Part shown: in pieces, positions 63,568 through 64,000 of the stretch
How positions within the stretch are numbered: position 1 is the first letter of the stretch
How the letters are laid out: every line of letters begins with the position of its first letter
DNA from: Eucalyptus grandis
Taxonomy: Eukaryota > Streptophyta > Magnoliopsida > Myrtales > Myrtaceae
Direction of reading: 5' to 3'
DNA length: 64,000 nt
NCBI RefSeq assembly: GCF_016545825.1
Contig: NC_052613.1
Span: forward strand, 38,203,790-38,267,789
Notes under the pieces: generated by a model
Told to the model about the DNA's origin: nothing
Databases searched by the model: none
The model's input: the letters and a program-made list of their open reading frames with translations, nothing else
Position numbers and translations under genes: made by a program

Positions 63568-63800
63568 AAATATTCCCTACTCTTTTTTTTTTTTGTCAGT
63601 CCTACTTTATTTCTATCTACACTCACTCTCGGACTTTTGCCCGCCTCTTTGGCGTGGGAGTGAAACCCACTCCCGAAACTTACGCGTCTCCCACCCCCAT
63701 CCCCCATTGAGAATGGGGAATTTAAACCCCTTACCTCCCCCTTCCATGTTGGAAGGGTGACCACTGAGGCGAATCCCAGTGGTTAAATATTCCCTACTCT
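63568..63800 (-). mobile_element. tRNA-derived SINE with a perfect 16-bp target-site duplication
   Basis: The element body is 63584-63784 on the minus strand, about 200 bp. It begins AACCACTGGGATTCGCCTCA, includes an A-box-like CCTCAGTGG and a B-box-like GGTTTAAATTCCCC, and ends in an A-rich tail (poly-T at 63581-63592 on the plus strand). The identical 16-mer AAATATTCCCTACTCT flanks it at 63568-63583 and 63785-63800. Length, internal promoter, tail and flanking duplication together define a plant SINE. Intact duplications suggest fairly recent insertion. Confidence 0.85.
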
Positions 63801-64000
63801 AATTGCTAGAAAAATCAATTATTCATTTACTAACGGGTCAAGCCTTATTTAAGATTGATTTGATTACTTCAAACCATTGACTTTAGCCCCTCTATCAAAA
63901 ATGAACCTTATTGGGAAATTTTCTAACCTCGCATGTTACATTTTCACTTCAAAAGACAGGGGATAGTTATGTAGCATCATGCGGGCCCATTTGTACATTT

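Overview
This is a nuclear genome window from a flowering plant, very probably a woody eudicot. The evidence is GT-AG introns, plant-type gene families (villin, non-specific phospholipase C, vacuolar CAX exchanger, WRKY, PRISE reductase), AT-rich intergenic DNA with GA/CT microsatellites, and a mixture of LINE, SINE and MITE-like repeats. I suspect Myrtaceae (Eucalyptus-like) from the GAGCTCG-rich low-complexity repeats, but this is only an impression.

Layout. 1-3440: decayed L1-type LINE on the minus strand, running off the left edge. 4277-6649 (+): secretory cyclophilin, CYP20-1-like. 6880-8500: repeat-rich spacer. 8969-11945 (-): pfkB-family myo-inositol kinase. 14803-16959 (-): NudC/CS-domain protein. 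17100-21300: repeats and a long spacer. 21422-24316 (+): CAX-type vacuolar cation/H+ exchanger. 26035-27155 (+): PRISE-type (progesterone 5-beta-reductase/iridoid synthase-like) reductase with one frameshift. 27970-32732 (-): DDB2, a WD40 DNA-damage recognition protein, also with one frameshift near its end. 33617-36515 (-): phospholipase C, NPC1-like. 38140-48839 (-): villin, VLN1-like, with 22 coding exons including an 11-nt microexon. From about 49 kb to the right edge there is no intact gene. That part holds a degenerate 69-bp (23-codon) minisatellite in two duplicated blocks, a broken group I WRKY gene, a long terminal-inverted-repeat element, and a SINE with a perfect 16-bp target-site duplication.

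Exon structures were assembled by hand from splice sites, frame continuity and family conservation. For seven of the eight genes all junction phases close; for DDB2 they close only if one missing base is assumed. PRISE is a single exon, also one base short.

The genes do not form a pathway. Their order does look like an old eudicot syntenic block. Cyclophilin, inositol kinase, NudC, PRISE and DDB2 follow Arabidopsis At5g58710-At5g58760, while the cyclophilin/VLN1 pairing recalls At2g29890-At2g29960. CAX and NPC1 are additional here. The most unusual material is the 51-54 kb repeat pair, whose minus strand repeats a Cys-rich motif in one frame, and several local tandem duplications that copied parts of exons or introns.
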